A stretch of DNA of 64,000 nt from Rhodococcus erythropolis NBRC 15567 (lineage in GTDB: Bacteria; Actinomycetota; Actinomycetes; Mycobacteriales; Mycobacteriaceae), in the NCBI RefSeq assembly GCF_001552595.1, contig NZ_BCRM01000036.1, forward strand, positions 1 to 64,000, given 5' to 3'. A program made the translations under genes and the position numbers. Positions 1 through 8,952 of this stretch are shown here, one piece after another. Each line of letters starts with the position of its first letter. Position 1 is the first letter of the stretch. The notes below the pieces were generated by a model that saw nothing but the letters and a program-made list of their open reading frames with translations, was not told the DNA's origin and made no database searches.

Positions 1-304
1 AATGAGTGGCGTAATAGTCTTCGCCCGACGGTAGGTTGTCGATCGAAAGGGGATACGGCGGGAAGTAGTGCGCAAAGACCATTTTGCCGGTCGACTGTCC
101 GTTGTCCGGAAGCTCGACGGCGGGATGTGATGAAACCGCCGCGTCAACCCTCGCGTTTGGGTCCACTCCATCAGAGAGCCTGAGGCCGGCCGCTACGAGA
201 AGCGCTGACGACACCAGCGCAATGCCGATTGCAACTGCACGAAATTTCCTGCCCCGCGAACCTTCGATACTCACCCGTTTCCGTTTTCGAGCATCGGCGT
301 TCAC
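1..304 (-). CDS. Membrane-anchored GH71/99-like glycosidase, N-terminal part (cut by window edge)
   Basis: Only the first 101 codons are in the window and the frame is still open at base 1. The protein starts with a strongly basic segment, then one hydrophobic stretch at about residues 24-46 (signal anchor or uncleaved signal peptide). After a short linker comes KMVFAHYFPPYPLSIDN, the type of first beta-strand seen in actinobacterial GH71/99-like TIM-barrel proteins. GTG at 304 was chosen because GAAGGGG lies about 10 nt upstream; an in-frame GTG at 316 has the Shine-Dalgarno too close. It is the last visible gene of the polysaccharide operon, 86 bp after the previous stop, so a role in trimming or releasing the polymer is plausible. 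The family call rests on one motif and the catalytic residues lie outside the window. Confidence 0.5.
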   Translation of the reverse strand, partial: MNADARKRKRVSIEGSRGRKFRAVAIGIALVSSALLVAAGLRLSDGVDPNARVDAAVSSHPAVELPDNGQSTGKMVFAHYFPPYPLSIDNLPSGEDYYATH

Positions 305-390
305 CGAATCAGCCACCCCTTCTCACACACGGCCTTACGCCGCAATGTCCGGTGACGTTGACATCCCGAACCTGGAAATCGAATTCCAAT

Positions 391-2172
391 TCAATTCTGC
401 TGCACAGAATCCGAAGCTTGCGTGAGGTGACTCGACATGGAATCGGAATCGCCGCTTTCACCAGGTGATCTTACCTGCCGCTCATCGGTCGGCAACTCGT
501 CGCTCGACCGGTTTACCTTCGGCGCGACTTTCGTCCGGAGCATCGAGCGCGGGATCGCCACCGTGGGACTGTCCAGATCACTCCGCGTGTAGCGCTCTTC
601 GGTCTCTGCCGGCTCCCATTCGTCGAAATCGATTCGCACACCGTCGGCAATAGATTCACCGGAATCGGCCGAATCATGCTTGTCCACTTCATTCTTCCCG
701 GTCGAGCCCATGCCCGGTTCTGTATGGACCGAATGCGCAGCGGCTCCCCGTTCGACGGGGGGCCACGCGCCGACTCGTTCATTCGATGCATCATTAACCG
801 GAGGCTCGCTCGGCGAAGGCTTGTCGACCACGCTCACTCGGCTGCGGCCCTTGACCGAGCCACTACGTCCGGCACCCGTCAGCACAGCACCCAACAAGTT
901 CGCGCCGGCAGCGCGCAGAGTGGCCACTGCCCCTTCCACCTCGTCCACCGACGAAATACTCTGTGTTGAAACAAGAACCACACCGTCGACGACTGAGCCG
1001 ATCACAGTCGAATCGGTATAGAGCGATAAAGGTGGGCCCACGACGATCGTGTATTCGAAATTCTCGGTGACCTCCAAAAGCACCTCGCGTGCTGAGACCG
1101 ATGCGATGGCGTCACCGGAATCGGATCGTATCGAGCCGGCGGGCAGCAGGGTCAATGAGCGACCAGGTACCTGAACGAGCGCGTCCACGAGCGGAATTGC
1201 GCCGGCAAGAACGTCGGAAAAGCCGGCTGCCGGTTTCATCCCCAAGTATGAATCCAAGCTCGGCGACCTCAAGTCACCGTCCACCAACAGTACTCGACGT
1301 CCCGCTTCGGACAGGACAACCGCGAGATCGGCTGCGATGCACCCCGCAGGCTCCGAGTACCGAGGCGAGGCGATAAGGACCGAACGGATCGCGTCGGCAC
1401 TCGGGCCGGCGAACTCGATACCTGTCCTGAGCTTGCGTATCGACTCGGCATAGGCGGTCGCGCCGTCGGCGGGGAATGTCAACGCGTGAGATCCCCGCGA
1501 AGCCGATTCCGGAACTGTCGCCAAAATCGGTACACCCGCAACGGCCGAGAGCATGGAAGCGCTTCGAACGGATCGATCGAGCCGCCCGAGGAGCACCCGG
1601 ACGCCGACGCCGACGACCAGGCCACCGACGAGGCCGAACAGGGACGTCATCACGAGATTCGAACCCCCACTGGCATCTTCAGCGTTCGCCTCGGTGACCA
1701 CCTGGACAGACGTATTCGGACGTCCACCACCGTTAGGGGTCTCCAACTGCCCGACATATTGTGCAAAATTCTTCGCATACGCATTGGCGATACCAGCCGA
1801 TCCTTCGGCCGTCGAATCCGTGACAGAGACCTGCAAGAGCACAGTTTTCTCCACTGCTGCCGCCGAGACCTGCGAGGCCAACTCGTGTCCGCTCATTGGA
1901 AGACCCAGGTCGTCGATCACCTTGACCGCGAGATCGTCGCTCGAAAACAATTGGGCATAGGTCGCCGCTCGTTGTTGAGAAAACAGATCGCCCTGATAGG
2001 CACCGGCCGAGTCGGCGCTGATCGGCGAGCCGATGAACAGCACAGTTGTCGACGTGTACGAAGACGGACTCGAAATGGCCATGAAAGCACCGAGGATCAA
2101 GCCGAACACCGCGAAGACAGGTACTGCCCACCCCCGCCTCAGGATTCGCGCGGCAGAGCTGAGTGCATTCAT
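391..2172 (-). CDS. Wzz-like polysaccharide co-polymerase with degenerate BY-kinase/CpsD-like ATPase domain
   Basis: 593 aa. Transmembrane helices at about residues 16-33 and 173-197 bracket an extracytoplasmic Wzz-type domain, followed by a cytoplasmic P-loop-like domain (about 235-440) and an acidic, Ser-rich tail of about 150 residues. Proteins of this class set chain length and drive export in Wzx/Wzy pathways. The Walker A region reads SPRYSEPAGC (269-278) and lacks the GK(S/T) of active tyrosine autokinases, while the A' strand VLLVDGD (294-300) is preserved. The tail has no tyrosine cluster. Nucleotide hydrolysis and autophosphorylation are therefore doubtful and a structural role is more likely. 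Its ATG overlaps the stop of the upstream paralogue (ATGA), so the two should be translated together. Confidence 0.8.
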   Translation of the reverse strand: MNALSSAARILRRGWAVPVFAVFGLILGAFMAISSPSSYTSTTVLFIGSPISADSAGAYQGDLFSQQRAATYAQLFSSDDLAVKVIDDLGLPMSGHELASQVSAAAVEKTVLLQVSVTDSTAEGSAGIANAYAKNFAQYVGQLETPNGGGRPNTSVQVVTEANAEDASGGSNLVMTSLFGLVGGLVVGVGVRVLLGRLDRSVRSASMLSAVAGVPILATVPESASRGSHALTFPADGATAYAESIRKLRTGIEFAGPSADAIRSVLIASPRYSEPAGCIAADLAVVLSEAGRRVLLVDGDLRSPSLDSYLGMKPAAGFSDVLAGAIPLVDALVQVPGRSLTLLPAGSIRSDSGDAIASVSAREVLLEVTENFEYTIVVGPPLSLYTDSTVIGSVVDGVVLVSTQSISSVDEVEGAVATLRAAGANLLGAVLTGAGRSGSVKGRSRVSVVDKPSPSEPPVNDASNERVGAWPPVERGAAAHSVHTEPGMGSTGKNEVDKHDSADSGESIADGVRIDFDEWEPAETEERYTRSDLDSPTVAIPRSMLRTKVAPKVNRSSDELPTDERQVRSPGESGDSDSMSSHLTQASDSVQQN

Positions 2173-3584
2173 GTGTTCGCCTTTCTTGGAGACCGCTGTG
2201 TGCGTGTGTCTCCGTCGCGCCGTGGCGTGTGACTTGCCACCGAGTCAGTTGTTTCGGGCCGACCGCCGGGCAACACTGCCCCTCGCTGCCCTCGGCGTGT
2301 GGTGGTCAGGAGGACCGAACCTTCGATTTTCGCACCTGCGATTTCCAGATCGTGAATCTTCGTCATCAAGTCCTGCCTGTTCGTCGAATGAGACTGAACG
2401 ACAAGGATTATCGAACGACACACCTTGGCCAATCGGCTCGAGTCAGCGTACTGCGTCCCGCCGGAGTCGAAGACAACCACAACGTCGAACCTGGCACTCA
2501 GATCTCGCAACATGCGTCCGAACGACTCCGACTCGAAGACTCGCTCGGGAGTTTCGGTCGGCGAACCGCTCCGGAGGAGAGTCGGCTGCAGCGGTGTCGA
2601 GATCAGAACATCGTCGAGGACGCTGTCCGACATGACGATGTCGGTGACCCCCAACTCGATATGAGCACGCGAGGATCGGAAGTTGCAGTCGACGAGAACC
2701 ACCGAATACCCCAGAGCGCAAGCAGCATCGGCGATACCGCCAGCTGCGAACCTGCTGATCTCCCCCTCTTCGGCAGCGGTCACGAGCACAGGTGATGCCG
2801 GCGTGCCTGACCCGATGAGATCTCGGTTGAACTGCAGTCTCTCGAAAGAACTTCTCGATGCCGACTGAGCACCTTCCTCGGCGGACAGTCCCCTGTCACC
2901 GAGGTACGGGATGGACTCGAGCACAGGTAGACCCGTCCAGGCCGCCAATTCGTCGACACCCTGAACTGCTCTCGACCTCGCAGCAGCCAAGATCACACCA
3001 GTCACTCCAACCATCGATCCGACGACCAACCCCAGAAGAAGGTTCGGAATCGTCTGCGGGCCAGACGGGCTCGTCGGTGCTGACGCCGTGACGACAGTCA
3101 GCGGCTGAACCGTCGGGATCAAAGTCCCACTCGGCGTCTCGAGCCGCCGGATCGTCTCGTTCATCTCATCCGAAGCCGCGTTCGTCAGTTGCAGCGCCCG
3201 ATCTGCACTGTCGGCGGTCCCAGAGATTTCGAGCAACACGGTGTCGGGCACAACGCGAACCGAAAGGCTCTCGACGTCACGAAGACCACTCTCGCCCAGA
3301 CGACTTGCGACACGGGCCGAGAAGTCCGCACCTTCCGCCAGACGCGTGTACGTACCGGCTCGTTGCTGCGAGAACTCGTCACCTTGGAAAGGGCTCGAAT
3401 CGGCATTGCCCAGAGTGGTCGGTGTTCCCCACCCTGGCGTGGTGAGAAAGAGTTCGGTCGAGGACTTGAAAGTGGTCGGCGTGAGCATTGTCAACAGAAC
3501 GCCTACCAGCAGGCCGAGCACTGTCGAGATGCCGACGACAATCCACCTGTCACGAAGGACTTCGAAGAAACGGGACGGGTTCAT
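2169..3584 (-). CDS. Second Wzz-like polysaccharide co-polymerase with degenerate ATPase domain
   Basis: 471 aa from ATG 3584, which overlaps the stop of the SGNH hydrolase gene (ATGA). The architecture matches the following gene: helix at about 14-33, extracytoplasmic Wzz-like region, helix at about 181-201, then a CpsD/BY-kinase-like domain. The expected P-loop reads TAAEEGEISRFAA (269-281), again without a GK(S/T), while the A' strand VVLVDCNF is recognisable. The tail is basic and has no tyrosines in a cluster. Both proteins share a QGDEFSQQRAGTY-type motif near residues 67-79, so they look like diverged duplicates. They may form a hetero-oligomeric chain-length regulator. The longer open frame upstream of 3584 overlaps the SGNH gene and was rejected. 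Confidence 0.8.
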   Translation of the reverse strand: MNPSRFFEVLRDRWIVVGISTVLGLLVGVLLTMLTPTTFKSSTELFLTTPGWGTPTTLGNADSSPFQGDEFSQQRAGTYTRLAEGADFSARVASRLGESGLRDVESLSVRVVPDTVLLEISGTADSADRALQLTNAASDEMNETIRRLETPSGTLIPTVQPLTVVTASAPTSPSGPQTIPNLLLGLVVGSMVGVTGVILAAARSRAVQGVDELAAWTGLPVLESIPYLGDRGLSAEEGAQSASRSSFERLQFNRDLIGSGTPASPVLVTAAEEGEISRFAAGGIADAACALGYSVVLVDCNFRSSRAHIELGVTDIVMSDSVLDDVLISTPLQPTLLRSGSPTETPERVFESESFGRMLRDLSARFDVVVVFDSGGTQYADSSRLAKVCRSIILVVQSHSTNRQDLMTKIHDLEIAGAKIEGSVLLTTTRRGQRGAVLPGGRPETTDSVASHTPRRDGDTRTQRSPRKANT

Positions 3585-4384
3585 CGGAGAATCCCACCAT
3601 TGGGCGCGCCGTCGCGAATCACACCGGAGGCAGTCAGCGATTCCACCAGCTTCTGAGCAATCACTGCATTCCCCACTGCATTCGGATGTACACCGTCCTC
3701 GAATTTCAGTGATTCGAGGTCGACGTCGGCGTACCAACCGTCTGCAACGGGATCGATCACGGTCGCGGCAACCGATTCCCCGTAACTTCGCAGCGCTGAC
3801 ACGAATTGCTCGTATCCTTCGTACGGCACTGGTGTGACGTATGTCGGCACGATGATCACCAGACGCGCATCCGGCCATGCATCCCGGACGGCGTCGATGT
3901 ACGACGTCATGACGGGAAACAAATCCATCGGACTCATGTGCAGATCGTTTCGCCCACCGTCCACGAAAATGATGTCCGCTCGATACCGCTCGATCGACAC
4001 CGGTAGTCGATTCGCGAATCGTGTTGTAGTTCCCTGATACTCCGGTGCGCCGTCGTTGGCGAAACCGGTGCTTCCCTGTGCATCGACATTGCAGTCCCAC
4101 CCCATCCGGACGCAGATGATTCTCGGGTACGCCCCGAGCCCGATTCCGTTGATGCCCGCAGTGAAGCTGTCGCCGAACCACATCGATGCCGGCGCTGTGT
4201 CCGGCGGCAACTGAGGAACCGTGGTCGCTGAGGTGAGGGCGGACCGGCCGTTTTCGGCAGCCGAATTCTGACGCACGGCCAGCGTCGTCGCACAGACGAC
4301 CAATACCACCAGTAGAGCAAGACCCACGAGTTCCAGCGGGCGACGGGCAGAGATTCTCGACGAGAATCGGCTCGTCCGAGTCAT
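3581..4384 (-). CDS. SGNH/GDSL-family hydrolase, membrane-anchored
   Basis: 267 aa from ATG 4384, overlapping the stop of the polymerase gene by ATGA. One N-terminal helix (about 19-40) anchors the protein, with the catalytic domain predicted outside the membrane. SGNH blocks are visible: FGDSFTAG (block I, Ser nucleophile), GGRND (block III) and DGVHPNAVG (block V, Asp and His). Such enzymes are O-acyl esterases or occasionally transacylases. Its place between the polymerase and the co-polymerases suggests it adds or removes acyl groups on the nascent polysaccharide, which would pair with the two acyltransferase-type genes in this locus. Substrate is not deducible from sequence. Confidence 0.8.
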   Translation of the reverse strand: MTRTSRFSSRISARRPLELVGLALLVVLVVCATTLAVRQNSAAENGRSALTSATTVPQLPPDTAPASMWFGDSFTAGINGIGLGAYPRIICVRMGWDCNVDAQGSTGFANDGAPEYQGTTTRFANRLPVSIERYRADIIFVDGGRNDLHMSPMDLFPVMTSYIDAVRDAWPDARLVIIVPTYVTPVPYEGYEQFVSALRSYGESVAATVIDPVADGWYADVDLESLKFEDGVHPNAVGNAVIAQKLVESLTASGVIRDGAPNGGILR

Positions 4385-5817
4385 CGAGTCGCCTCCCGTC
4401 GTGAGACGAAGAATGCACAGCCGATGATGACGAGGAAGTACGACATCGCTTGCAGCAGGGACCCTCTGAGAAGAATGATCAGGTAGAAGGGCAGGATGCA
4501 GGCAAGAATCGTCGGCGCCCTGGACTGGCGCAGCGACATTTCGATTCTTCTGTCCTGAATCCCTGCGATCAGGCCCAGAGCAACCATTCCGGCTATCAAC
4601 GCGATCCACCCACCGTTGACGAACAACTCGGACCACAACGGCGCAGAAAGGTTCTTGACCGTGTAGTTGCGGCTCTCCGCGAGCAGGATGCCCGTGTCCG
4701 TAGCTTTGCCGGGCCAGATGGTCCGCGGAATCCAGAAAAGAACAACTCCGAGTGCCTGCTTGCCATCGGTAACCCCGTGCGTATTCACAAAGTTGACGGT
4801 GTTGTTGACCTGCGCAAATGCATCGTAGTCCGGAGACGTGAGCGATTCGAGAGGCGAGCTTGTCTTGAACTGTGCCGACGTGCTGTACCTGAACGCATCG
4901 GCGAGCGGAAAGACCAGGACAAGTGCCGCCACGGCAAGCAGGGCAACCACACGGAATCGAACGCGGGTCGCGAAGAGTCCGAAAAGTGCCGCCACGGCGA
5001 GTGCTGCAGTACCGAACAGATACCTCGCACTCGAGATCGGATTGAACGTCAACAACAACACGGCTCCGAGCACGATGGCGCAGAGAAGAAACAGACGATC
5101 CGCTCCGGGATTCTGATCACGGTATTTGACCACCGCGATGAATGCGACGAGCAAGGACATCATCGCGACGGCGCCGATGATGCTGGCGACCGTGGATTGC
5201 CCCAGCGAAGCACTCGCCTGCTCCACCACGGCACTTCGGCTCGACAGAAGCGTCCCTACACCGAGTTTCTTGATGTAGTACGCGTTGGCGACCAGGGCGC
5301 AACCGGCAAGAATCAAAACCCGAACGGGATCCACACGCACGCTCGTGGCGTTTCCCCATCGCGTGTCTCTGATTCGACGCCAGACCGCACCGGAGAACAC
5401 TAATCCCACCAGGAAGCCGACGATCCCCAGAAGGACGATCGAGACCGCCGTCGAGTTGAGGGACGGATCCACTCGCGGCGTCGTAGGAGGAATCTCTCGC
5501 AGGCGGAGCTGAGCAAGTGGGGCAAGACCCATGAAGACATAGGTGAAGACCCAGAACGACATCTCGACGAGCCGACGAAAGCCCTCGCCGACAATCCACG
5601 CGTAGCGCAATCCCGAAATCGTGGTGACGGCAAGTACCGCCATCCACACGCGCCCTGGGGGTGTCGGAGTGAACTCGACGACTGCGAAAGGCACGATGAT
5701 CACCATGATCACCGCGGTCCAGATCGCAATCAGTGGTGGCATCAACGAGTCTCGCCGACTGACGTCGAATTCCGCGAACTCGTGAGGCTTTGTCCGCCCG
5801 CTGGAAATTGTTTTCAC
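4381..5817 (-). CDS. Wzy-like oligosaccharide repeat-unit polymerase
   Basis: 478 aa integral membrane protein with about 12 hydrophobic helices and a large loop at about residues 315-390 containing the segment YSTSAQFKTSSP, typical in layout for O-antigen/EPS polymerases. Wzy proteins join undecaprenyl-linked repeat units on the outer face of the cytoplasmic membrane. Primary sequence of this family is poorly conserved, so the call rests on topology and on location directly between a flippase gene and the SGNH and co-polymerase genes. ATG 5817 overlaps the flippase stop by ATGA. An alternative is another membrane glycosyltransferase. Confidence 0.7.
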   Translation of the reverse strand: MKTISSGRTKPHEFAEFDVSRRDSLMPPLIAIWTAVIMVIIVPFAVVEFTPTPPGRVWMAVLAVTTISGLRYAWIVGEGFRRLVEMSFWVFTYVFMGLAPLAQLRLREIPPTTPRVDPSLNSTAVSIVLLGIVGFLVGLVFSGAVWRRIRDTRWGNATSVRVDPVRVLILAGCALVANAYYIKKLGVGTLLSSRSAVVEQASASLGQSTVASIIGAVAMMSLLVAFIAVVKYRDQNPGADRLFLLCAIVLGAVLLLTFNPISSARYLFGTAALAVAALFGLFATRVRFRVVALLAVAALVLVFPLADAFRYSTSAQFKTSSPLESLTSPDYDAFAQVNNTVNFVNTHGVTDGKQALGVVLFWIPRTIWPGKATDTGILLAESRNYTVKNLSAPLWSELFVNGGWIALIAGMVALGLIAGIQDRRIEMSLRQSRAPTILACILPFYLIILLRGSLLQAMSYFLVIIGCAFFVSRREATR

Positions 5818-7118
5818 GTGGTCGTCCCGGCCAGTGCGCCTGTTCGTGTTCGGCGCAGGTCGCCGGGTTCGGAACGATCAACAGTGGACGGCACGATCGC
5901 AGGGCTTTCGCGGCCAGAGTGCTTCCGTTGGGCAGCAACCACCAGGCAGACTGCGACCAGGATGGATGAGAGCGCCAGTCCGATCGCGACTCCGACCGCG
6001 GTTCCAGTGAGGGCTGCAGCCGCACTGCAGATGACAATTGCCGTGAGACTCTGGACGATTCGCAGTTTGAGCAGTCGTCCACTGGCTCCTTGAGTGCGGT
6101 AAAGATTGTAAACGCCCGCTATCCAACAGATCGCCGCGTACTCGAGTCCGAGAAACGGCAGGACATGGCGCGCCTCGGCCCAGGACTCTCCGAGAACGAC
6201 CCGGCCGAGTGCATCTGGAAGGAAGGGAGCGGCAAATCCGATCGTTGCCGCCATCGCGGATGTGAGCCACGCTGCATAGCGCAGTGTGCTCCACACCTGG
6301 CGCGCGGTGTGGCCGGCCCGAACGGATTCGGGAATGACGATCAGTGGTAGCGAACTGATCAGCACGGCGAACGGACCCAGGACGGTCACTGCTCCGCGCA
6401 AAGACGCGGCAGCCACCGTTCCGATGAAGGCTGTGGACACCGCGACGATCACGATTGCGGCCAGTTGGTCGATACCGCTCTCGAATCCGAACCGGATTCG
6501 ATGGGTCCAGAACGACGTCCACCAGCGATACAGACCAGTCAGTCGCGGTAGCGTCTGTACGCGAATCATCAGGTAAACGAGTGCAAGCGCTCCGGCGAGG
6601 GACCACAGCCAGATCATCTCAGCGATCGAAAGTGCCTCTGGTCGAAGCCAAGTCACGACAAGCACACCGAACGCCACACTGGCCCACAACGCGTCGCTGA
6701 AGAACGCATGTTCCGGTTCTCCCATCGACATCGCGGTGAACCGCAAGGCATCCTGCGCGAGGACAACCGGTGCGGCGACGGCGTATGCAATCCCCACCTG
6801 CGGTTCGTGCAGGAAAACAGAGACTCCGAGGGCAACGATCCCGACTACGATTCCGAAGAAGGCCGCACCCGAGGTCGCATGTCTGCTCTCCGTGCGAATC
6901 CTGTTGCGGCTGTATGCACTCATCAACAGCAGCGGTGTGCCCACTGCGCCTCGAACGAATCCGAGCGCAGCCGTGAGGATGGAGAAAACGAGGATCGCCA
7001 GACCGAACTCACTCACGGACGACGGGCCTGCCATCGCGAACAGAATCAACGCGTTGCTGACACTGGACAGCACCTGATCACCCGCGCTGAACAGCACGCG
7101 CAGTTTGAGACCCGCCAC
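5814..7118 (-). CDS. Wzx-like oligosaccharide flippase (MOP superfamily)
   Basis: 434 aa with 12 or more predicted helices and the layout of polysaccharide exporters of the MOP superfamily, which flip lipid-linked repeat units across the membrane. GTG 7118 was chosen because GGAGG lies 8 nt upstream; a GTG three codons earlier (7127) sits too close to that ribosome site. It is the first gene of a minus-strand operon (wzx, wzy, SGNH, two co-polymerases) with ATGA overlaps at every junction except the last. A palindromic operator candidate lies about 110 bp upstream at 7229-7249. Confidence 0.75.
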   Translation of the reverse strand: MAGLKLRVLFSAGDQVLSSVSNALILFAMAGPSSVSEFGLAILVFSILTAALGFVRGAVGTPLLLMSAYSRNRIRTESRHATSGAAFFGIVVGIVALGVSVFLHEPQVGIAYAVAAPVVLAQDALRFTAMSMGEPEHAFFSDALWASVAFGVLVVTWLRPEALSIAEMIWLWSLAGALALVYLMIRVQTLPRLTGLYRWWTSFWTHRIRFGFESGIDQLAAIVIVAVSTAFIGTVAAASLRGAVTVLGPFAVLISSLPLIVIPESVRAGHTARQVWSTLRYAAWLTSAMAATIGFAAPFLPDALGRVVLGESWAEARHVLPFLGLEYAAICWIAGVYNLYRTQGASGRLLKLRIVQSLTAIVICSAAAALTGTAVGVAIGLALSSILVAVCLVVAAQRKHSGRESPAIVPSTVDRSEPGDLRRTRTGALAGTTT

Positions 7119-7228
7119 GTCTCTCACCTCCCCCCTTGCGCTCGCTGCACTCCGAGACTTCGATGTTCCGCGACCGAGATTTCAAGACCGAGATCGATTT
7201 GAAACCATCGGTCGGCTCAGTTCACTCA

Positions 7229-7249
7229 AAACAGTCTATAGGATTGTTT
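7229..7249. promoter_or_regulatory. Operator candidate A (AAACAGTC-N5-GATTGTTT) upstream of the flippase operon
   Basis: Two 8-bp arms separated by 5 bp; seven of eight arm positions are complementary. It has the same geometry and core as sites at 16318, 27586, 53732 and 53762. It lies in the 192-bp gap before the flippase start, and the minus strand contains a TATAGACT stretch here that could be a -10 element, so a bound protein could block transcription of the operon. Confidence 0.55.
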
Positions 7250-7310
7250 ACTGCGAAGTAGCCGAGGAGTACGAAGTGCCTGCAGACGCACCGTGGGACG
7301 CAGGTTTCCG

Positions 7311-8570
7311 CTATCGCTCGCCGAAGTGAAATCCTGTTTCCATCGTGACGTCGGCACCCGACAGGCCAGCGGCAGTCTTCACCGCCGCCATCAATGAGGC
7401 CTTCGCGACATGTCCACCGGAATGACTGAACGTGCAATCGGAGACGTTCCCAGTCGCCCGAATGTTGATCGACAGCGCGTTCGGGGCGTAGGTCTGCATG
7501 CCACCGGAGTACACGAGTCGGCCATCCAGCTTCGCATACGGTCGATCGGCTGGGAAACGAAAACACGACATACTGGTGGTCAGAGGCTGTTCCACAATCT
7601 CGTCACCTTCGCCGGCCCCACCGCTGGATCCGTGCCTGTAGTCAGCTGCGCGCGCGACCACCTCGCCTACTGATCGACGGATCAGCGCCTCACCCGACCG
7701 AATTCGCGACGACAGTTCACGCGCTACGTCCGCAGGGTCATCGACCGACCAATCGGCCCGAAATGGTATGTGACTGAACGCATTCCCATCGGTGAGCCCG
7801 AGAACCGGGGAATACGAGCGAAGGTCCGCCACCACGTGATGACTCTCGTGAGCCCCACGTCCCAACGCGGCGAGTAGTGCGCAGTAGAAGTAGACCGACG
7901 GCAATTTGCGATCAGTACTGCCCTCGAGCCGAGCGAAATACCACCACGCGCGTGAATCCAATGCATCAATGCCCGACTCGTCCGGGCGAGCAACAGGACG
8001 CGGAACCTCGTTCCGCATACCGACAATCTGCCGTATCGCGCCGAAAGATGCTTTGGGACGAGCGACGGACATCCGAAGTCCGCCCTCGACGATCCTGCGC
8101 GCAGTCAACGGCCGCCGGTCCTGACGATCGGGCGCACAGTCAGGACTCAACCCACTCAATGCCAGAAAGAGTCGTTCCGACTTCGGCATGAACACGGTCT
8201 CGTCACCGAATCGGTGCGAGTAGATCAGTCCGAGCATTCCGGCACTTACGACCAACACGATTGTCGACGGGTCGACGAGGCGACTGTTGTGGAAGAAACT
8301 CACGAAGACCTTGTTGAATTCGTCGACATCGACGGTGTCGAACTCGTCGGGGAGATCGCCTGCCACGTCGTCGAGCACCAGATGCTCGGGTTCGATTTCG
8401 GATTCATCGACTCGGCGCACCAGCACGACGCGCACACGGATGTCGTCCGCGGGATCGAAAACATTGCTGATCCACACCGAAATCGCGTCGTCGACTACTG
8501 ACGGTACAACTGTCGCAAACGCCTGCTGAGTATTGCAGCAGTAGATGTTCCCCCACGGATCAGACCTCAT
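7311..8570 (-). CDS. Condensation-domain-fold (PapA/CAT-like) acyltransferase candidate
   Basis: 419 aa from ATG 8570; an adjacent ATG at 8573 is equally possible, both behind GGAGGGGAA. The longer frame to 8747 has no ribosome site. Length and layout fit a single CoA-dependent acyltransferase/condensation domain. The motif HHxxxDG appears as SHRFGDE (118-124), keeping the second His and the Asp, and a later DLR...GNAFSHIPF segment is typical of the fold's second half. These enzymes transfer acyl groups to hydroxyls or amines. In this locus it is a candidate for attaching fatty or short acyl groups to the polysaccharide; acylated EPS are known from Rhodococcus. The family call is moderate and the substrate is inferred only from neighbours. 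Confidence 0.5.
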   Translation of the reverse strand: MRSDPWGNIYCCNTQQAFATVVPSVVDDAISVWISNVFDPADDIRVRVVLVRRVDESEIEPEHLVLDDVAGDLPDEFDTVDVDEFNKVFVSFFHNSRLVDPSTIVLVVSAGMLGLIYSHRFGDETVFMPKSERLFLALSGLSPDCAPDRQDRRPLTARRIVEGGLRMSVARPKASFGAIRQIVGMRNEVPRPVARPDESGIDALDSRAWWYFARLEGSTDRKLPSVYFYCALLAALGRGAHESHHVVADLRSYSPVLGLTDGNAFSHIPFRADWSVDDPADVARELSSRIRSGEALIRRSVGEVVARAADYRHGSSGGAGEGDEIVEQPLTTSMSCFRFPADRPYAKLDGRLVYSGGMQTYAPNALSINIRATGNVSDCTFSHSGGHVAKASLMAAVKTAAGLSGADVTMETGFHFGER

Positions 8571-8845
8571 CATTTCCCCTCCGCCGCCGAATACACAACA
8601 AACCGCAAGACGGTCAAAGTGCGATCGAACATTCACGCAGACCATTGCATGAGCACAGAATTGCACATGGTGCGAGAGCGCAGAATCTGGACCCGCCCGG
8701 ACGCACACCACCCACCTCGACGCAACTATCACCAGAATCACATCCACCCAGTTATTTTTCGGCTAAATCAGTCGTCCAGACGGTTGCATGTCGGAATCCA
8801 CCAGGGCGATTCGCCCATTTTGTCGAGTCCATCCAGCTGACCAGG

Positions 8846-8874
8846 TTGATAAACCGCCCTACTGGCGCTTAAAT
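8846..8874 (+). promoter_or_regulatory. Sigma70-type promoter for the glycosyltransferase/GDP-fucose operon
   Basis: TTGATA at 8846-8851 and TTAAAT at 8869-8874 are separated by exactly 17 bp. Transcription would start near 8881, directly at the degenerate operator copy and about 50 nt before the ribosome site. Confidence 0.5.
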
Positions 8875-8880
8875 AGCTTG

Positions 8881-8901
8881 AATAAAACCGTTTGACTGTT
8901 T
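8881..8901. promoter_or_regulatory. Operator candidate E, degenerate (AATAAAAC-N5-GACTGTTT)
   Basis: The right arm matches the shared element well; the left arm matches only partly and only four of eight arm positions pair. Its position at the predicted transcription start of the glycosyltransferase operon is the main reason to list it. Confidence 0.3.
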
Positions 8902-8952
8902 AACGCGCATTTTCCCAACCGGAGGTTCGTCATCAGTACACAGACCGACCAG

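Larger units (their letters stand above)
8574..8931. other. Divergent intergenic region between acyltransferase and glycosyltransferase operon
   Basis: About 360 bp with no credible gene. It is AT-richer than its surroundings towards the plus-strand operon and carries a sigma70-type promoter (8846-8874), a degenerate operator copy (8881-8901) and a GGAGG ribosome site (8921-8925). Near 8600 there is ACAAACCG-caaga-CGGTCAAA, a further weak dyad close to the acyltransferase start. Confidence 0.6.

Noticed and set aside
3585..4418. In-frame extension upstream of the second co-polymerase
   Set aside because: It overlaps the SGNH hydrolase and has low-complexity, Arg-rich shadow composition; ATG 3584 with ATGA overlap fits the operon.
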